Positions 8,852 through 16,919 of a DNA stretch of 64,000 nt are shown piece by piece. How positions within the stretch are numbered: position 1 is the first letter of the stretch; each line of letters begins with the position of its first letter. The notes beneath the pieces were generated by a model. That model worked only from the letters and a program-made list of their open reading frames with translations, searched no databases and was not told the DNA's origin. This DNA comes from Vibrio ouci (GTDB lineage: Bacteria > Pseudomonadota > Gammaproteobacteria > Enterobacterales > Vibrionaceae). The stretch spans positions 1 to 64,000 of the forward strand of contig NZ_SATR01000014.1 of NCBI RefSeq assembly GCF_004551525.1. The letters are read 5' to 3'. The translations under genes were made by a program, and so were the position numbers.

Positions 8852-9172
8852 CTAGCTGCTCTGAAAGGACTTTGACACTTGTAAGATAAATCGAATCAGC
8901 AATAGCTTGGACTCTTTATCTAGCAAACGTACGGCAGACACAAGATCGTCTGATTCGATCTTTCTTATCGATAGTTCATCCATGGCAACATCAAGGTGGG
9001 TCATTCCCAATGAGCGTAGAATCGAGCGATATTGTGACAGTTTAAGATCTGACTCTCCTCTTTCTATCCTTTGATAAGTTTTAGTACTCATGCCGGCAAG
9101 TTTGGCGACCTTCTCTTGTGATAGCCCTGCCTGCTTTCGTCGTTCCATGATCACTGTGATGATAGGATCCAT
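8852..9172 (-). CDS. XRE-family helix-turn-helix regulator
   Basis: 106 residues. A Cro/CI-type helix-turn-helix spans about 10-50 (RRKQAGLSQEKVAKLAGMST, KTYQRIERGESDL). The short C-terminal helical part contains SAVRLLDKESKLLLIRFI. The start is ATG at 9172, fixed by an excellent AAGGAGGG ribosome binding site; a longer in-frame ORF begins at 9232. No toxin partner is adjacent. It is transcribed away from the small gene at 9318. Its target is unknown. Confidence 0.85.
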   Translation of the reverse strand: MDPIITVIMERRKQAGLSQEKVAKLAGMSTKTYQRIERGESDLKLSQYRSILRSLGMTHLDVAMDELSIRKIESDDLVSAVRLLDKESKLLLIRFILQVSKSFQSS

Positions 9173-9317
9173 GAGCTCCCTCCTTGAGACAACTGGACTC
9201 ATTTGTCCTATTTCGAGCAATAACTGGACCATATTTTCCGCACTACATTTACCCCTAACGGGTAGCCCAATAGAATCAAGCTCCTATACCTAGCCAAACG
9301 TTTACTTAAGGATCAGA

Positions 9318-9641
9318 ATGCCTGCGCAACTCAGCGCAAATTGCAAAGTTCAAACTCGCAATTTGCAAAAGCTCATCACCATCCACTGCGACCAGCAGTG
9401 GCAGCTTAAAGAGCCGTTGTCTGTTGATACCAAACAGACGTTACGCACGGTTCAGCAGCGTTTGATGACATACAAAGAGTTGAAGCTACATGAAGATATG
9501 ATTGCTTTAAGTGAAATCGAAGCCATTCTGAGTCAAATGAGTGAGCCCGAGCGCGACATCGCCTTCTGCGGGGTGGCGTGTATCGACTTTCATATTCAAC
9601 TCATTGACGCTTGGTTAGAACAGCACACCACTTTCGCATAG
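9318..9641 (+). CDS. Hypothetical protein
   Basis: 107 residues, unrecognised, predicted soluble and largely helical. A Shine-Dalgarno (AAGGA) precedes the ATG. The protein contains the element FCGVACIDFHIQLIDAWL near the C-terminus and no signal peptide or membrane segment. It lies between the XRE gene and the permease operators. Whether it belongs to either is unclear: the following 219 bp contain two predicted operators and the permease promoter. Confidence 0.65.
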   Translation: MPAQLSANCKVQTRNLQKLITIHCDQQWQLKEPLSVDTKQTLRTVQQRLMTYKELKLHEDMIALSEIEAILSQMSEPERDIAFCGVACIDFHIQLIDAWLEQHTTFA

Positions 9642-9739
9642 CCTTATAAAGTTTGCTTGTTGCACGCTTTTTCTTTTACGAGCTAAACCTCCTCTCTTAT
9701 TTTTAAAAGTAATTAACCTAACAATCAAACACTTAGAAT

Positions 9740-9765
9740 TTTATTTCGACAATTGTCGAAATAAA
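9740..9765. promoter_or_regulatory. 26-bp perfect palindrome, predicted ArsR operator 1 of permease promoter
   Basis: Positions 9740-9765 are a perfect palindrome centred between 9752 and 9753. Its core ATTTC (9743-9747), N10, GAAAT (9758-9762) has the same half-sites and the same 10-bp spacing as the repeat before arsR. It lies about 95 bp upstream of the permease ATG. Confidence 0.75.
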
Positions 9766-9784
9766 TATTGATCTTCATGATTAT

Positions 9785-9804
9785 ATTTCTATAATTCGAG
9801 AAAA
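9785..9804. promoter_or_regulatory. Imperfect second operator upstream of permease
   Basis: ATTTC (9785-9789), N10, GAAAA (9800-9804) differs in one position from the core seen at 9743 and 8758. It is 42 bp, or four helical turns, from the first site. Confidence 0.5.
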
Positions 9805-9860
9805 GTAGAAATGAATTTGAACAACTCAGATTCATTCATTAGCGAATTTGGAGTTACATT

Positions 9861-10976
9861 ATGAACACAGGTTTCCCAAGCAACGAGTTAGTCACCATGG
9901 CAACTGAGGCGCTCAATATGTTTGCCTTTCTTGCCACTGAACTGATTATTTTATTTCTCGCGATCAGCTATATCGTTGGGGTTCTGCAAGAGTTTCTAAC
10001 ACCGCAAAAGATCCAATCAATCCTAAGCTCACGCAATGGTAAAGGTTACGTTGTTGCTGCCCTACTCGGTGCAATCACCCCTTTCTGTTCATGCTCAACC
10101 ATTCCTTTCTTAAAAGGTTTACTGCGTGCAAGAGCTGGATTCGGCCCGATGATGGTATTCCTGTTTGGTAGCCCGTTACTTAACCCCGTTATCATAGGTT
10201 TGTTTGTCATCACCTTTGGTTGGAAAGTCGCGCTATTCTATTTCTTAGTCGCGATGACCGTATCTGTAGTCGCGGGTTACACATTAGAAAAGCTGGGCTT
10301 TGAACGTTATGTAAAACCAGAAGCTTACCAAGCAGCAGAAGCGTCAAGTTGTGGTACTAGCAGCTGTGGCGACACTAAACCAGCGCCAAAGAAAGAGTCA
10401 TCATGTGGGACTTCTAGCTGCGGTGAACCTGCTCCAGCAATGGCAAAAACCAGCGCGTCGAACACAGATTCATGCTGTGGTAGCAAAGAAGAGCCAAAAG
10501 TTGAAGTTAGCTGCTGCGGTTCTGACGGCGCGGCAACCGCTACTATCGTAGAAAAGAGCGAGCCAAACCGCTGGGTAAGAATTTGGCATTCAACATGGAA
10601 AGATTTCAAACAAGTTTTCCCATACTTGATGCTAGGTATTGCGATGGGTTCATTTATTTACGGCTTCATCCCAACAGAACTGATTGCAGAATATGCTGGT
10701 GCAGGCAAGTGGTACGCGATCCCAGTTGCAGCCATCATCGGTATTCCATTGTACATTCGCGCTGAAGCGGTTATCCCACTAAGTGCTGCATTAGTACAAA
10801 AAGGTATGGCGCTTGGTTCTGTGATGGCATTAATCATCGGTAGCGCTGGGGCAAGTCTAACCGAGGTGATTTTGCTCAAGTCTATCTTTAAGAACCAAAT
10901 GATTGCAGCTTTCCTTACCGTCATCCTAGGTATGGCAATCGGTGCAGGCTTCCTATACACCTTTATCTTTGGTTAA
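9861..10976 (+). CDS. UPF0718/YraQ-type permease with Cys-rich loop (SO_0444-like metal efflux)
   Basis: 371 residues in two membrane halves. The first half has the family's TPFCSCSTIP motif (73-82) and a GSPLLNPV element; the second has a GSAGASLTEV element. The linker at about 160-230 is cysteine-rich: CGTSSCG occurs twice (164-170, 182-188) and CCG twice (205-207, 218-220), eight cysteines in all, well suited to binding soft metals. Similar proteins are described as SO_0444-family Cu/Zn efflux permeases; ArsP organoarsenical exporters are related. The two predicted ArsR operators upstream suggest derepression by the sensed metal. The substrate is not established. Confidence 0.92.
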   Translation: MNTGFPSNELVTMATEALNMFAFLATELIILFLAISYIVGVLQEFLTPQKIQSILSSRNGKGYVVAALLGAITPFCSCSTIPFLKGLLRARAGFGPMMVFLFGSPLLNPVIIGLFVITFGWKVALFYFLVAMTVSVVAGYTLEKLGFERYVKPEAYQAAEASSCGTSSCGDTKPAPKKESSCGTSSCGEPAPAMAKTSASNTDSCCGSKEEPKVEVSCCGSDGAATATIVEKSEPNRWVRIWHSTWKDFKQVFPYLMLGIAMGSFIYGFIPTELIAEYAGAGKWYAIPVAAIIGIPLYIRAEAVIPLSAALVQKGMALGSVMALIIGSAGASLTEVILLKSIFKNQMIAAFLTVILGMAIGAGFLYTFIFG

Positions 10977-11010
10977 TCCAACAAGATCTTAGGTTAACCC
11001 CACAAATGAC

Positions 11011-11034
11011 AAAGCCCTTCTCGAAGGGCTTTTA
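11011..11034 (+). terminator. Intrinsic terminator after permease
   Basis: AAGCCCTT / AAGGGCTT stem with a TCTC-type loop followed by TTTTATT. Confidence 0.85.
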
Positions 11035-11134
11035 TTACATCTAAGTAATAGTAATTCACGATTCTAATTATTATCAACACAGGCTTAATAATCGATAATG
11101 CTCTCCTAGTCATTCATTCACTTTGGAGACCATT

Positions 11135-11404
11135 ATGGCGAATGGATTTACAAAAGATGGTGGCGTTCAAGACCAAATCGATGCCACTGTTATTGATGCA
11201 ATTAACCGCGCTCGTGCGCACCTTCACCACGAACATAACGACAGCGAATACTGCTTAGAATGCGGCGAACTGATCCCAGCAGCAAGAAGAAAGATCCTTC
11301 CAGGTGTTGAGTACTGTATCGAGTGCCAAGAGAAGCAAGATGCACGCGAGAAAGCATTCAGTTCCTACAACCGTAGAGCCAGTAAAGATAGTCAATTACG
11401 GTAA
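11135..11404 (+). CDS. ybiI: DksA/TraR-family C4 zinc-finger protein YbiI
   Basis: 89 residues, matching E. coli YbiI (88). The four zinc cysteines lie in CLECGELIPAARR and YCIECQEKQ. The C-terminus NRRASKDSQLR is nearly identical to the E. coli NRRGSKDSQLR ending as I recall it. The family relates to DksA but lacks its long coiled coil; the function of YbiI is not firmly known. The start is ATG at 11135, with GGAGA upstream, rather than 11123. Confidence 0.93.
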   Translation: MANGFTKDGGVQDQIDATVIDAINRARAHLHHEHNDSEYCLECGELIPAARRKILPGVEYCIECQEKQDAREKAFSSYNRRASKDSQLR

Positions 11405-11411
11405 CAACGAT

Positions 11412-11433
11412 GGCGAAGTCGTCCGACTTCGCC
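11412..11433 (+). terminator. Stem-loop after ybiI, possible terminator
   Basis: A perfect 9-bp stem GGCGAAGTC / GACTTCGCC with a GTCC loop starts 8 bp after the ybiI stop. There is no T-run, so it may be an mRNA-stabilising end rather than a complete terminator. Confidence 0.45.
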
Positions 11434-11662
11434 TGATATGAATATGCACACTCATTGTATCAATCCGCCGCCAAGCCAACATTCACCACAAAAATACCTA
11501 ACCTTACAAACCATTCACTCAGCAATTGCCAGCAAATTATTTTAGAAAAAATCAATAATTCTTAGAAAAAACTGACTCCGTTTTGAGCTCAAGTTTGTTA
11601 GGCTTGTGGAAATATTTTTTTACAACTTAAGCTGTAATTATTTTTAGGTAAGGTATTTTCTT

Positions 11663-12832
11663 TTGAATATGAAGTTATTTGGCAGTTCCTTGATTTTAGC
11701 AGGAACCGCTCTTGGGGCAGGCATGCTTGCTATCCCCATGGTATTGGCCCAATTTGGTTTTATCGTCAGTTCCGTTTTAATGCTGTTTATCTTTATCGGC
11801 ACCACTTTCTCTGCGCTTCTTCTCGCCGAAGCTTGCAGTAAAACGAAACAAAGCAACAGCATGAGCAGTGTGGCGTATCTAACCCTAGGTAAAGCAGGTC
11901 AGCACTTCATTAATATCTTGTTCTACCTACTGCTCGTTTGTATGTCGATTGCTTACATCCTTGGCATTGGTGACATCCTCAACAAACTGCTGAGTGATGT
12001 AGGTATCTCGGTCTCTACCACGACCTGCTATACCCTATTTAGCTTATTGATGGGTGTGATCGTGGTTGCGGGCAAAGGGCACATTGACCGCCTGAACCGT
12101 GGCTTATTCTTAATGATGGTCGCGATGCTGTTTATCGTCATTTTCTCGCTGCTCAATAACATTAATCTCGATTACATCACTCAAGACTCAGATTACTCGG
12201 TCAACGATATCGTAAAATACAGCGCGATTATCTTTACCAGTTTTGCGTCTATGGTGGTGATCCCGTCCTTGATTGACTACAACCGTGAAGCCAGCCAAAA
12301 AGAAATCAGAAACATGATTTTGCTCGGCTCTCTGATCCCTCTGTTCTGTTACCTAATTTGGTTATTTGCCATTATCGGCAACCTAGGCACAGACGCGATC
12401 AGCCGCTTCCACAATATCTCAGAGCTGATTAACGCCTTCAGTGAATCGCAATCTATGATCAAGACGATTGTGGCAATATTCTCAGCTCTTGCGCTTGTGA
12501 CCTCTTTCCTTGGTGTTTCTATGGCGCTTTACGACCAAAACCAAGATGCGATTACTAAAAATAAACCAGCCGCTTACTTGCTGACGTTTGTCCTCCCACT
12601 AGCTTTGGCAAGTCTGTTCTCAAACCAGTTTGTCAGCATGCTCGACTACGCAGGAATGGTATTAGTGTTCTTAGCGATTTGGGGGCCACTAATGATGGTG
12701 AAAAAGGTACGTCGACCAGATTTCCCTGACCTGTGTTTAGAGACCTCTTATACTGCAGGCGGTGGCACTTTGGCACTCAATGTCACTTTCTTGTTTGGCG
12801 CCTTGATCTTTGTCTCCTGGTTTATGAGTTAA
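11663..12832 (+). CDS. Aromatic amino acid permease (TyrP/Mtr/TnaB family)
   Basis: 389 residues with eleven predicted membrane segments. The N-terminal GSSLILAGTALGAGMLAIPM is the signature of the HAAAP family of proton-coupled tyrosine and tryptophan importers. VVIPSLIDYNREASQKEIRN and FLGVSMALYDQ also fit TyrP-like proteins. Whether the substrate is tyrosine or tryptophan cannot be told. The start is probably TTG 11663, placed 8 bases after AGGTAAGG; ATG 11669 is the alternative. The upstream 258 bp are AT-rich with a TTAGAAAAAA direct repeat and no recognised operator. Confidence 0.93.
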   Translation: MNMKLFGSSLILAGTALGAGMLAIPMVLAQFGFIVSSVLMLFIFIGTTFSALLLAEACSKTKQSNSMSSVAYLTLGKAGQHFINILFYLLLVCMSIAYILGIGDILNKLLSDVGISVSTTTCYTLFSLLMGVIVVAGKGHIDRLNRGLFLMMVAMLFIVIFSLLNNINLDYITQDSDYSVNDIVKYSAIIFTSFASMVVIPSLIDYNREASQKEIRNMILLGSLIPLFCYLIWLFAIIGNLGTDAISRFHNISELINAFSESQSMIKTIVAIFSALALVTSFLGVSMALYDQNQDAITKNKPAAYLLTFVLPLALASLFSNQFVSMLDYAGMVLVFLAIWGPLMMVKKVRRPDFPDLCLETSYTAGGGTLALNVTFLFGALIFVSWFMS

Positions 12833-12871
12833 CCCATACGCACGAAACAAGATACACCGATAGTAAATAGC

Positions 12872-12899
12872 AAAAGCCGCCCGAAAAGGCGGCTTTTTC
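12872..12899. terminator. Bidirectional intrinsic terminator
   Basis: AAAAGCCGCC / GGCGGCTTTTT with a CGAAAA loop, between the convergent permease and GST genes. Confidence 0.9.
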
Positions 12900-12935
12900 A
12901 TTGGCAGTTCAACGCTCCATTAACAGCAATAAACG

Positions 12936-13583
12936 CTATATTTCTGTGCCGGCCTCATCTTCTTCAACAATGCTTGTCTCCAAAGCGGCTTCGTCTAACC
13001 ACTGCTGCAAAGACTCACTCGATAATACTTTTTGCTGATAGGCGCTGGCCGCTGCAGATAGCTCAATCCCATAGGTCTGAAAGCGTAGTGCAACTGGCGC
13101 ATACATCGCATCGACTATCGACCACTCTCCAAACAGCCACTCATTTGGGTATTTAGAGGCTTGCTCCGACCATATTGCGTCAATACGCGCAATGTCTTTC
13201 AAGGCACCTGAGCTGAGTGCTATTGTTCGGCGAGCGCGAATATTCATCGGAAGCTCATTTCGTAAATCGAAAAAGCCAGAATGCATTTCAGCCGCAATTG
13301 CGCGTGCTTTTGCGCGTTGCTTGATGTCACTTGGCCACGCTTTTCCGTTGAGGTATTGGTCATTGACGTACTCTAAGATCGCCAGTGAATCCCACACAGT
13401 GACGCCACTATCCAACAGGGTTGGAACTTTAGCCGTTGGTGAGATAGTCGCCAAGGTATCGTAGAACTGCTTGGTTCCTAATCCCAGCTTTACTATCTCC
13501 ACATCTAGCTGATAGTGAGAGAATATTAGCCACGCTCGAAGTGACCAGCTTGAATAGTTTTGGTTACCGATAAAGAGTTGCAT
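12936..13583 (-). CDS. Glutathione S-transferase family protein
   Basis: 215 residues. The thioredoxin-like N-terminal domain (1-80) contains NYSSWSLRAW with the likely catalytic serine and the glutathione-binding KVPTLLDSG, with cis-proline, then WDSLAILEYV. A helical C-terminal domain follows. Enzymes of this group conjugate or reduce substrates with glutathione; the target is unknown. The start is ATG 13583, with GGAGG upstream. It is divergent from a LysR-type gene, which is the likely regulator (inferred from layout). Confidence 0.93.
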   Translation of the reverse strand: MQLFIGNQNYSSWSLRAWLIFSHYQLDVEIVKLGLGTKQFYDTLATISPTAKVPTLLDSGVTVWDSLAILEYVNDQYLNGKAWPSDIKQRAKARAIAAEMHSGFFDLRNELPMNIRARRTIALSSGALKDIARIDAIWSEQASKYPNEWLFGEWSIVDAMYAPVALRFQTYGIELSAAASAYQQKVLSSESLQQWLDEAALETSIVEEDEAGTEI

Positions 13584-13709
13584 TGATGCCTCCATGCTGT
13601 GTTTGCAATAACTGGTTAAGATATACGCAACAATATCTGATTGTTTTTTATAGGACTAACAGATAGTTTTGATGGAAGACTTCAACAAAAACGATGGATC
13701 ACATTAGAT

Positions 13710-14540
13710 ATGGATATCGAAGCTCTACGTAGCTTTCTGGCATTTATCGAAACAGGCAGCTTTACCCGAGCAGCCAAACAGATTAATCGAACTCAGTCTG
13801 CTTTTAGCGCTCAAATGCGTAAATTGGAAGATGAGCTCAATGTCAGTTTGTTCGTCAAAGAGGGTAGAAACCTTGTGTTGAGTGAAGCCGGCACCGCGCT
13901 GCGCTCACACGCAGAGCAGCTAGTCAGCTTGCACAATAACGCGCTCAAACAAGTGAAGAGATACGAAAATAAACGTCCTTTACGTTTAGGCTGCCCGGAA
14001 GATTACAATGAGAGAGTGTTACCCAAAGTCATCCGCGTGTTACAGCAGGCAGAGCCTACTTGCTCTATTCAGGTTTTTAGTGAGCCAAGTCCAAGCCTAA
14101 GAGAAAAGCTCGATAACGGTCAGTTAGATGCTGCGATTGTTACTCGCGCCGCTGGCAGCGAAGAAGGATATTTTCTCGCCAGTGATAAAGGGGTTTGGAT
14201 CAGTCACCCAGAGTTCGAACTCGAACAATACAAATCCATCCCTCTTGCGTTATTTCAAAGTGATTGCCAATATCACGCAGCCGCGATTGACAGCCTAACC
14301 AAGCAAGGGACCTCACATCAACTGTTGGCTTGTTGTAACACCGCTTCCGCGCTGCGCTCTATCGTGCGTTCTAAAATGGCGATCGGAGCATTGGGTGGTA
14401 TGAGTGTGAGCCAAGATTTGAAAGTGCTCGATGACATGCCTGTGCTTCCCGCCGTTGATATTGTTTTAATCACCAGTATTGAGCCTCACCCGATATTAGA
14501 CAAAAGGTGTTTGGCGCAGTTACTCAATCTCGATCGCTAG
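13710..14540 (+). CDS. LysR-family transcriptional regulator
   Basis: 276 residues. The N-terminal LysR helix-turn-helix is clear (IEALRSFLAFIETGSFTRAA, then RTQSAFSAQMRKLEDELN). The periplasmic-binding-like effector domain starts near 90 (RPLRLGCPEDYNERVLPKVI). It is divergent from the GST gene, 126 bp apart, the usual LysR arrangement of regulator and target. ATG at 13710 begins the conserved domain; a TTG at 13641 would add 23 atypical residues. Confidence 0.93.
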   Translation: MDIEALRSFLAFIETGSFTRAAKQINRTQSAFSAQMRKLEDELNVSLFVKEGRNLVLSEAGTALRSHAEQLVSLHNNALKQVKRYENKRPLRLGCPEDYNERVLPKVIRVLQQAEPTCSIQVFSEPSPSLREKLDNGQLDAAIVTRAAGSEEGYFLASDKGVWISHPEFELEQYKSIPLALFQSDCQYHAAAIDSLTKQGTSHQLLACCNTASALRSIVRSKMAIGALGGMSVSQDLKVLDDMPVLPAVDIVLITSIEPHPILDKRCLAQLLNLDR

Positions 14541-14605
14541 CGAAGAAAGCAGGACTTATTAAAATAGCGCTTATTAAAACAAGGCTTATTGAAGTTTCAG
14601 ATCAA

Positions 14606-14629
14606 AAAAAGCGCCAATCGGCGCTTTTT
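14606..14629. terminator. Bidirectional intrinsic terminator
   Basis: AAAAAGCGCC / GGCGCTTTTT with an AATC loop, between lysR and the convergent yibL. Confidence 0.88.
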
Positions 14630-14651
14630 GTTTATTGGTACTAACCAACAA

Positions 14652-15008
14652 TTAGAATTTTTTCGGTGCGTAACCTGTCATCACTTGAAGTTTTAGCTCT
14701 TTACCCAGTTTTGTCATTGGGTGAACAACCACTAGGCCGCGTACTGATTTTTTCAGTTTGCCCATATCAGCCTGTTCTGCTTTAGTGATTTCACGAGAAA
14801 ATGGCATGTCTTGCAGGCTTTTACGCTCTTTGTTCATGTCGTATTGTTGCTTGTGCTTCATTGAGCTTACTTTTTTGTTTAGCTTGTCTAGCTCATCAGT
14901 AAACTTCTTGATCATTTCGCCATCACCACGGCCTTTTGCAGCATCAAGTTTGCGATTGCAGTTATCGATACGGTTATTCAGGTTTTGTAGTTCTTTCTTA
15001 AGGCTCAT
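14652..15008 (-). CDS. yibL: YibL-family ribosome-associated protein
   Basis: 118 residues (120 if started at the ATG six bases upstream). The C-terminal half matches E. coli YibL as I recall it: MPFSREITKAEQADMGKLKK and SVRGLVVVHPMTKLGKELKL carry the highly conserved core. The N-terminal half is a predicted coiled coil rich in K, N and R. YibL has been reported as ribosome-associated; its exact role is unclear. Start choice is based on spacing to a weak GAG. Confidence 0.92.
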   Translation of the reverse strand: MSLKKELQNLNNRIDNCNRKLDAAKGRGDGEMIKKFTDELDKLNKKVSSMKHKQQYDMNKERKSLQDMPFSREITKAEQADMGKLKKSVRGLVVVHPMTKLGKELKLQVMTGYAPKKF

Positions 15009-15117
15009 GGTCATTATCTCGTTGAAACAGAAAAGGGCGGCGAGTGTAGCACAAGGCGATTCACTGCCCTAATTATAATCCTCATTTGAGTGAAAAATGT
15101 ACTCCATTTTCAATGTA

Positions 15118-15200
15118 TAAAAAAATACCCAACCTAAATAAGGTTGGGCAAAGGAAAAGGAGTAAATATCGCAACTCTTTCACTGTCGACATTCACTATC
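15118..15200 (-). ncRNA. Candidate small RNA ending in an orphan terminator
   Basis: On the minus strand a strong intrinsic terminator (CCCAACC 7-nt loop GGTTGGG, positions 15148-15128, then TATTTTTTT) lies between the porin terminator at 15312-15340 and yibL. No gene lies between the two terminators on this strand, so it must end some other transcript. A TTGACA box at 15232-15227 could start an RNA of about 75-80 nt; its -10 box is poor. The body holds the C/U-rich stretch ATTTACTCCTTTTCC (about 15167-15153). Its first ten bases are perfectly complementary to the ribosome binding site of the PTS gene at 18506. An sRNA role is inferred. Confidence 0.4.
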
Positions 15201-15311
15201 TAAGTTAAGCGAATGGGCTTATCGCATGTCAAAACAAAGTAAACACATGTTAACAAACGATTAAATTTCAATACTTTCGTGAATCAGTAGAAATCTTAGA
15301 CTATAGAAAAC

Positions 15312-15340
15312 AAAAAAACGCCCAACCATTAGGCTGGGCG
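15312..15340 (-). terminator. Intrinsic terminator at end of the ten-gene operon
   Basis: On the minus strand CGCCCAGCC pairs with GGTTGGGCG (one G-T pair), followed by TTTTTTTG. Confidence 0.88.
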
Positions 15341-15399
15341 AAAAGACAGAGGATTATTTCTGAGTCACACGACTCTCATAATCAAATAGGACAGACAAT

Positions 15400-16818
15400 T
15401 TAGAAGTTGTAAATCAGCACCAACTCTACACGCGCAATATCTTTGCTATCAGGGCCGACAACGTCATCAGTGTAATCACTAGATAGCGCATAATAAGTGT
15501 TCACTTCTGTTTTTAGGTTGCCAGTAATGTAGTTATGGAACTGTAGGTAGAACTGGGTGTAAGCGTATTTCTCATCGGAATCTTCACCAAACAGTACATC
15601 TTGGTTAAGGGTGTAGATTGCATCATCGGTATTGGCACGCCAGGTGGACATGAAACCAGTAATGATGGTCTGCTTAGGCGAGTACTCAATCACAGAGTAA
15701 CCACCGACTTGCATGGCGTTACCGTAAGCTCCGTCATGGGCAAAACCGAGTGGGTCACCAGTCCATAATGAGTTGAAGGTATTCACCTTGTCACTGTCCG
15801 CATCTGAGCCCGATGCGTAGTGCAGGTTCATACCCACGCGGTAGTTCCAATCCGCTTTCCAGTTATAGTTAAAGTCGGCATAAGCCATGTAAGCTGAAAT
15901 GTCTTTACCCGCATGATCACCAAACTGGTAAACACCATCGACCATGTAACCAAAGCCTTCACTGACAAAGTCATGAGCATGAAGACCAAGCACTTGAATA
16001 TCGACATCACCGTCAGGAGCGTTTACAAAGCTAGAGTTGGTCAGCTGATTACTCATCACATAAGCTTGCATCGCGCCAAAGTCGGTGCGCCAGTTAGCAA
16101 ATAGACCTGTCGAATTTTTGCCGTTGGTTTTGTCGTCCCAGTTACCGCTAAAGCTGCCATCGTCAAACAATGGGAAGACTTCTTCGCCGTAGTAAGCGTC
16201 AAAGTTGATCCCGCTGACGCTGTATTTAGCGCTGACCGCGTTCCAGCTCGATTGCACTGGAGTTGGTTCACGGTTCATCATTTGCCATTCATTTAGATAG
16301 ATCTCTTGGCGGCCAAGGCGGGTAGTTAAAAATTGCTCGCCGTCATCTAATAGCTTGAATTCAGCGAAAAGTTGGTGAAAATCCGTACCCGCATCATCCA
16401 CTGGACCTGGCGCGTCTAGGTTGGTGTAGTTGGTACGAATTTCACCAAATACGCGCATCCAATCTTGGTAAGTCACATCGGTAGAAAACTGTAGGCGTGA
16501 GCGCAGTTCATTATGCTTGCGAATATCTGGGTCATACATATGATTCCAGCGGTTATCGAGCGCCACTTTTACGTTACCAGCGAAAGAAACCTTCCAGTCG
16601 CCATCATCGGTAATATCAAGGCGTTTTAGCTTTTCAGAGAAGCTTTTCTGGCTCTCATCAAGATTATCGACATAGCTCCAATCTTCGTTAGCGCGGTCGC
16701 CCCAGAACACGATTGGGTTGCGCTCAGACCAAGTTGAAGCCGCCGTATCACTTGCGTGCAATACACCAGAAATCGATAACGCCAGCAAGCTTAATGTACA
16801 TTTAGTTATGGTTTTCAT
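15400..16818 (-). CDS. Outer-membrane channel, alginate-export-like porin
   Basis: 472 residues with an N-terminal signal peptide ending near HASDTAA. The long, aromatic-rich, alternating beta-strand pattern and terminal VLIYNF with final phenylalanine are those of an outer-membrane barrel. The element TTRLGRQEIYLNEWQMMNR resembles the Alginate_exp family of anion-selective sugar channels. It is the last gene of the operon below the PTS permease, so it probably admits that operon's substrate. The start is ATG 16818, with TGGAAA upstream. A hairpin in its leader may set its expression apart. Confidence 0.88.
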   Translation of the reverse strand: MKTITKCTLSLLALSISGVLHASDTAASTWSERNPIVFWGDRANEDWSYVDNLDESQKSFSEKLKRLDITDDGDWKVSFAGNVKVALDNRWNHMYDPDIRKHNELRSRLQFSTDVTYQDWMRVFGEIRTNYTNLDAPGPVDDAGTDFHQLFAEFKLLDDGEQFLTTRLGRQEIYLNEWQMMNREPTPVQSSWNAVSAKYSVSGINFDAYYGEEVFPLFDDGSFSGNWDDKTNGKNSTGLFANWRTDFGAMQAYVMSNQLTNSSFVNAPDGDVDIQVLGLHAHDFVSEGFGYMVDGVYQFGDHAGKDISAYMAYADFNYNWKADWNYRVGMNLHYASGSDADSDKVNTFNSLWTGDPLGFAHDGAYGNAMQVGGYSVIEYSPKQTIITGFMSTWRANTDDAIYTLNQDVLFGEDSDEKYAYTQFYLQFHNYITGNLKTEVNTYYALSSDYTDDVVGPDSKDIARVELVLIYNF

Positions 16819-16854
16819 TATTGTATTTCCATATTTTGGGCACAAGGAATCCTG

Positions 16855-16876
16855 CCTGTGACCTTTTGGCCACAGG
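16855..16876 (-). promoter_or_regulatory. Hairpin in the leader between PTS gene and porin
   Basis: On the minus strand CCTGTGGCC pairs with GGTCACAGG (one G-T) around an AAAA loop, 37 bp before the porin start. There is no T-run, so an mRNA processing or stabilising element is more likely than a terminator. Confidence 0.5.
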
Positions 16877-16919
16877 AGGAGTTTGTTGTTATTGGTAATT
16901 TTTTATTTGTGGGGAGGTG

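Noticed and set aside
10325..10609. An antisense ORF opposite the Cys-rich loop of the permease
   Set aside because: It comes from the repetitive codons of the loop and has no ribosome binding site.
14545..14600. Three short CTTATT(A)AAA-like repeats after the LysR gene
   Set aside because: They are short, imperfect and AT-rich; no function or element is supported.
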